From NCBI GenBank assembly GCA_028282885.1, contig JANQGX010000032.1:1-64000 (forward strand): DNA of 64,000 nucleotides, read 5' to 3'. The stretch's first letter is position 1; the number at the start of each line of letters is the position of its first letter. The position numbers and the translations under genes are program-made. The notes under the pieces are model-generated. The model searched no databases, was not told the DNA's origin, and worked only from the letters and a program-made list of their open reading frames with translations. The stretch comes from SAR324 cluster bacterium (GTDB lineage: Bacteria > SAR324 > XYD2-FULL-50-16). Below are positions 61,615 through 64,000 of the stretch, one piece after another.

Positions 61615-63063
61615 TCATGAAGCCGAGACCAGCTTTCCATCCTGTGCTATCATGCGACCCTCCTTAATCCATTCCTCTTTTTCTTCATCTGTCGCAACCG
61701 GAAGGAACTTTTTGGAATATCCCCAAATAGCATCAAAAATAAGCGGAATCCAGCAGGCAAAAGCAAAAAAAGCGTAATCGAGAACAGGAACGCCCAGCAT
61801 GGAGGTAATGTACACACCGGCTGCTCCCCACGGCACCAGAGCGCCCATCATTGTGCCACTGTTTTCCAGAATTCGTGAAACATTGGCCGCAGAGTATCCC
61901 AATCCCCTGAATATCGGACCAAACACGCGGGCCGTAATCGAATACCCAATGTAAAGATCTGCAGTATAAATCGACACCAACATGGTTGAGGAGGCTGATA
62001 CCACTGCACTGCCAGTTCCCCGCACCAGGGATACCAGGTTTTCAACCAAAACTTCGATGCATCTCAAAAGTTGCATTAAACCGCTAAATGCGACAGCGAT
62101 GAACATCAGAGCAGCGATCCAGAGCATGGAGTTTAATCCACCTTTTGATAGCAAGGTATCTACAATTTTAACCCCGGTATCGCTTCGATATCCATACATA
62201 ATGGTTCCCTGAATGGCCCCGAGAGAAGACCCTTGTAAAATCACAGCCAGAAGTATCGCGGAAAATATACCTGCAAACAAGGTCGGTATGGGAGGAAATC
62301 GCTTAACTGCAAGCACAATCACGAGGATGGGAGGAATTAGCAGGACAGGTCCCAGATAGAATGCTTTTTCCAGTGCGACAATGATCTCTCCGGCGTCAGA
62401 ACCCGTTATTTGCTGTCCGCCGTACCCCAATCCCAATATCCAATAGAGTATCAAAGCGATCAGCATTGAAGGTAAGGTGCTGGGCATTAACTGGACGATA
62501 TGTTTATAAAGGTTAACCCCCATAATCCCTGAGCAGAAATTTGTTGTATCCGAAAGAGGTGATACTTTATCTCCGAAAAAAGATCCGGAGACAACCGCCG
62601 CTGCAGTCAAGTAAGGCGGGATTCCCAAACCGGCACCGATTCCCATAAATGCCAAACCGATCGTGCCTAAAGTGCCCCAGCTTGTACCCGTTGCCAAGGA
62701 GATTAAGGCACAAACCAACAGAGTGGAAGGCAGGAACAAACTGGGGCTGATTACCTCAAGTCCGTAAACAATCAAGAGTGGTACGGTGCCGCAAATCACC
62801 CAGGAGCCAACCAACATGCCAATGGCCATCAAAATACCCAGAACCGGCATCGTATCCATGGCACCCTTAACCATGGCATCCAACATCTCTTTCCAGCGAT
62901 AACCCCTGAACCAGCCAATAATGGCAGTGATGGTTATCGCAAAAATGATAGCGATATGTGGCGCACCGCCCTTTATGATCACAAGATAAATAAGAGAAAC
63001 AATCACAACAAACAGGGGAAGCACCGCCATAAACAAACCCGGCTTTATCTGTTTTTCACTCAC
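61615..63063 (-). CDS. NhaC-family Na+/H+ antiporter-like transporter
   Basis: This 482-aa membrane protein has about 11-12 helices and family blocks GDKVSPLSDTTNFCSGIMGV, LATGTSWGTLGTIGLAFMGI and ILENSGTMMGALVPWGAAGV. NhaC proteins exchange Na+ for H+, and several neighbours in this family act as substrate exchangers (for example malate-lactate). Gene order before two heterocycle hydrolases suggests it may import their substrate or export product; this is inference. The start is GTG (63061-63063), with GGAGG five bases upstream. Confidence 0.9.
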   Translation of the reverse strand: MSEKQIKPGLFMAVLPLFVVIVSLIYLVIIKGGAPHIAIIFAITITAIIGWFRGYRWKEMLDAMVKGAMDTMPVLGILMAIGMLVGSWVICGTVPLLIVYGLEVISPSLFLPSTLLVCALISLATGTSWGTLGTIGLAFMGIGAGLGIPPYLTAAAVVSGSFFGDKVSPLSDTTNFCSGIMGVNLYKHIVQLMPSTLPSMLIALILYWILGLGYGGQQITGSDAGEIIVALEKAFYLGPVLLIPPILVIVLAVKRFPPIPTLFAGIFSAILLAVILQGSSLGAIQGTIMYGYRSDTGVKIVDTLLSKGGLNSMLWIAALMFIAVAFSGLMQLLRCIEVLVENLVSLVRGTGSAVVSASSTMLVSIYTADLYIGYSITARVFGPIFRGLGYSAANVSRILENSGTMMGALVPWGAAGVYITSMLGVPVLDYAFFAFACWIPLIFDAIWGYSKKFLPVATDEEKEEWIKEGRMIAQDGKLVSAS

Positions 63064-63767
63064 GTTTTCCTCCTTCTGGTGAAAGACACCAATTTGTTTG
63101 GGTTAATAATCCTTGTATTTCATTCTCCCGACAAGGTGAAGCCCTTTGAGACTTCGTGCTTAAAAAAACTCCAATACCTGTTTTTCAATTTCCTATATCA
63201 CATATCATATAGGATTGTAAACCTGTCTTAAACATACCTCACTAAAACAATATAATTTAATAATTTCAGATTAATACTTTATGACGAATCCAATTATTTG
63301 ATGAGCAGACGGACAGAAATTTATGGATTTTATGACTAAAACCGAAACTATTGCACCATGAGAAAACCGATCCTGTTCAGTAAAAAACAGCATGTCTAAA
63401 GATCTCTCATTGAAATGGATAACCCCCAAGGTAAACGAATGAAAAAACAGGAATTTGGAATACTAAACTTCGATTTTAGCCTTTTTTCTTCCGGATTGAT
63501 CCGGCTTGCTCCCTGGCAATCCACATTACCCAAAAGATTCATGGCGTCCTGAACAGAGTTTATCATGAGTTTTGAGGAAACAGGTTTTGCAATCTTTATC
63601 GATCCATTGTTTAGAATTTCCAGTTCCGTTTCGGTTTTGTTGGTTGTTTGAGGAATATACTACAGAATCATATAAACATCGGGGTAGCAAGGAGATGAAT
63701 GATCTGGGTGTCAGCCTGTCAATGATTGATTGACCAAGGCCGATCAATAGACCTTGTGTCCTCTTCC
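63064..63767. other. Intergenic stretch without recognised gene
   Basis: About 700 bp have no supportable gene in either strand. A palindrome at 63192-63213 is listed separately. The region should include the promoter of the NhaC-deaminase module. Confidence 0.45.
63192..63213. promoter_or_regulatory. Palindromic site upstream of NhaC, possible GntR operator
   Basis: The site CCTATAT-N8-ATATAGG is a perfect 7-bp inverted repeat, about 130 bp upstream of the NhaC start. It resembles the general form of GntR-family operators. The partner regulator would be the GntR protein at 58148-58846. The link is only positional. Confidence 0.4.
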
Positions 63768-64000
63768 TTAACCGTTGTGAATGGACTTGAGATCGCGTTT
63801 GCTGAAGAGGAGGAAGCCCAGAATGACGATATATCCTAAAAGGGCCAGCAAAGCAAAAACGGGATGGCCCTTTCCCATTGGGGCGAAGATCAGAACCGTT
63901 ATCCAGTGAAGGCCAATGATGGGTAGAGAGTGGAGCCTTACCGGGAAATCATTGTACCGACAAATCACTGCGAGCCCGCACAGGTTCCAGCCATATAGTG
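63768..64000 (-). CDS. Membrane protein, partial at right edge
   Basis: The frame is open through the window edge and ends at 63768, so at least 77 codons are present. It encodes two or three hydrophobic segments (LPIIGLHWITVLIFAP and FALLALLGYIVILGFLLFSK) and a basic tail KRDLKSIHNG. The N-terminal part is outside the window. No family is recognised; the pattern suggests a small polytopic membrane protein. Confidence 0.6.
   Translation of the reverse strand, partial: LYGWNLCGLAVICRYNDFPVRLHSLPIIGLHWITVLIFAPMGKGHPVFALLALLGYIVILGFLLFSKRDLKSIHNG

Noticed and set aside
63526..63747. Minus-strand open frame of 73 codons
   Set aside because: It has no motif, overlaps no conserved signal and sits between an intergenic region and the partial membrane gene.
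1..64000. CRISPR arrays, tRNA or rRNA genes
   Set aside because: No regularly spaced repeats and no cloverleaf or rRNA-like segment were seen when reading the window; a covariance-model scan would be decisive.

Overview
The window looks like chromosomal DNA of a metabolically versatile Gram-negative, probably anaerobic bacterium. Evidence includes a Tat-exported molybdenum respiratory enzyme, sigma-54 control, three-component TRAP transport, an HBM-type chemoreceptor, lipoproteins and many radical SAM enzymes. The mix resembles deltaproteobacterial (Desulfobacterota-type) genomes, but I cannot place the organism more closely without searches. Almost every gene is on the minus strand. The plus-strand exceptions are a glycosyltransferase (33.0 kb), an MBL hydrolase (45.8 kb), a phosphoesterase (54.3 kb) and a GntR regulator (58.1 kb). 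No rRNA, tRNA or CRISPR was seen.

Region 1 (0.5-9.6 kb) is a respiratory oxyanion reductase locus that best fits arsenate reductase (ArrA/ArxA family). Transcription runs right to left: an AioX/PhnD-like binding lipoprotein and a membrane-bound sigma-54 activator, then a near-consensus sigma-54 promoter (6141-6155), then a degenerate receiver protein, arrA, arrB, an NrfD-type membrane subunit and a TorD-type chaperone. The sensing genes appear to control the operon directly.

Region 2 (10-36 kb) is a loose run of mostly unrelated single genes: GNAT acetyltransferases, SnoaL-like, crotonase, chemoreceptor, AhpD-like, NUDIX, M29 aminopeptidase, GrpB, OsmC, DJ-1/PfpI, lipoprotein, SDR, a SUMF1-transglutaminase fusion, rhomboid, and a trans-3-hydroxyproline dehydratase. 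It also holds decayed gene remnants (DJ-1, GNAT, VOC, alanine racemase, ornithine-cyclodeaminase family) and an IS200-like element sitting seamlessly inside a methyltransferase gene. It reads as an accessory region losing genes.

Region 3 (36.2-43.1 kb) is the most interesting part. It is a compact operon of a PqqD-like protein, a radical SAM/SPASM enzyme, a Tat-lipoprotein WD40 propeller ending in three CxCxxV hexapeptides, a second radical SAM/SPASM enzyme and a HemN-like radical SAM protein with an extra Cys-rich N-terminal half. I propose a peptide-modification (RiPP-like) system acting on the Cys-rich tail of an exported beta-propeller. A cytoplasmic molybdopterin oxidoreductase lies just upstream.

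Region 4 (46.7-53.8 kb) has an XRE-cupin regulator, degradative-type HMG-CoA reductase, a complete TRAP transporter and an AtuA-family protein. Together they suggest uptake and breakdown of mevalonate or a related branched acid. Region 5 (54-64 kb) has a phosphoesterase, a stand-alone zinc-ribbon like the tail of B12-dependent ribonucleotide reductase, an Ntn-type amide hydrolase, and a GntR/adenosine-deaminase-family/amidohydrolase/NhaC module that looks like catabolism of a purine-like or other amino-substituted heterocycle.
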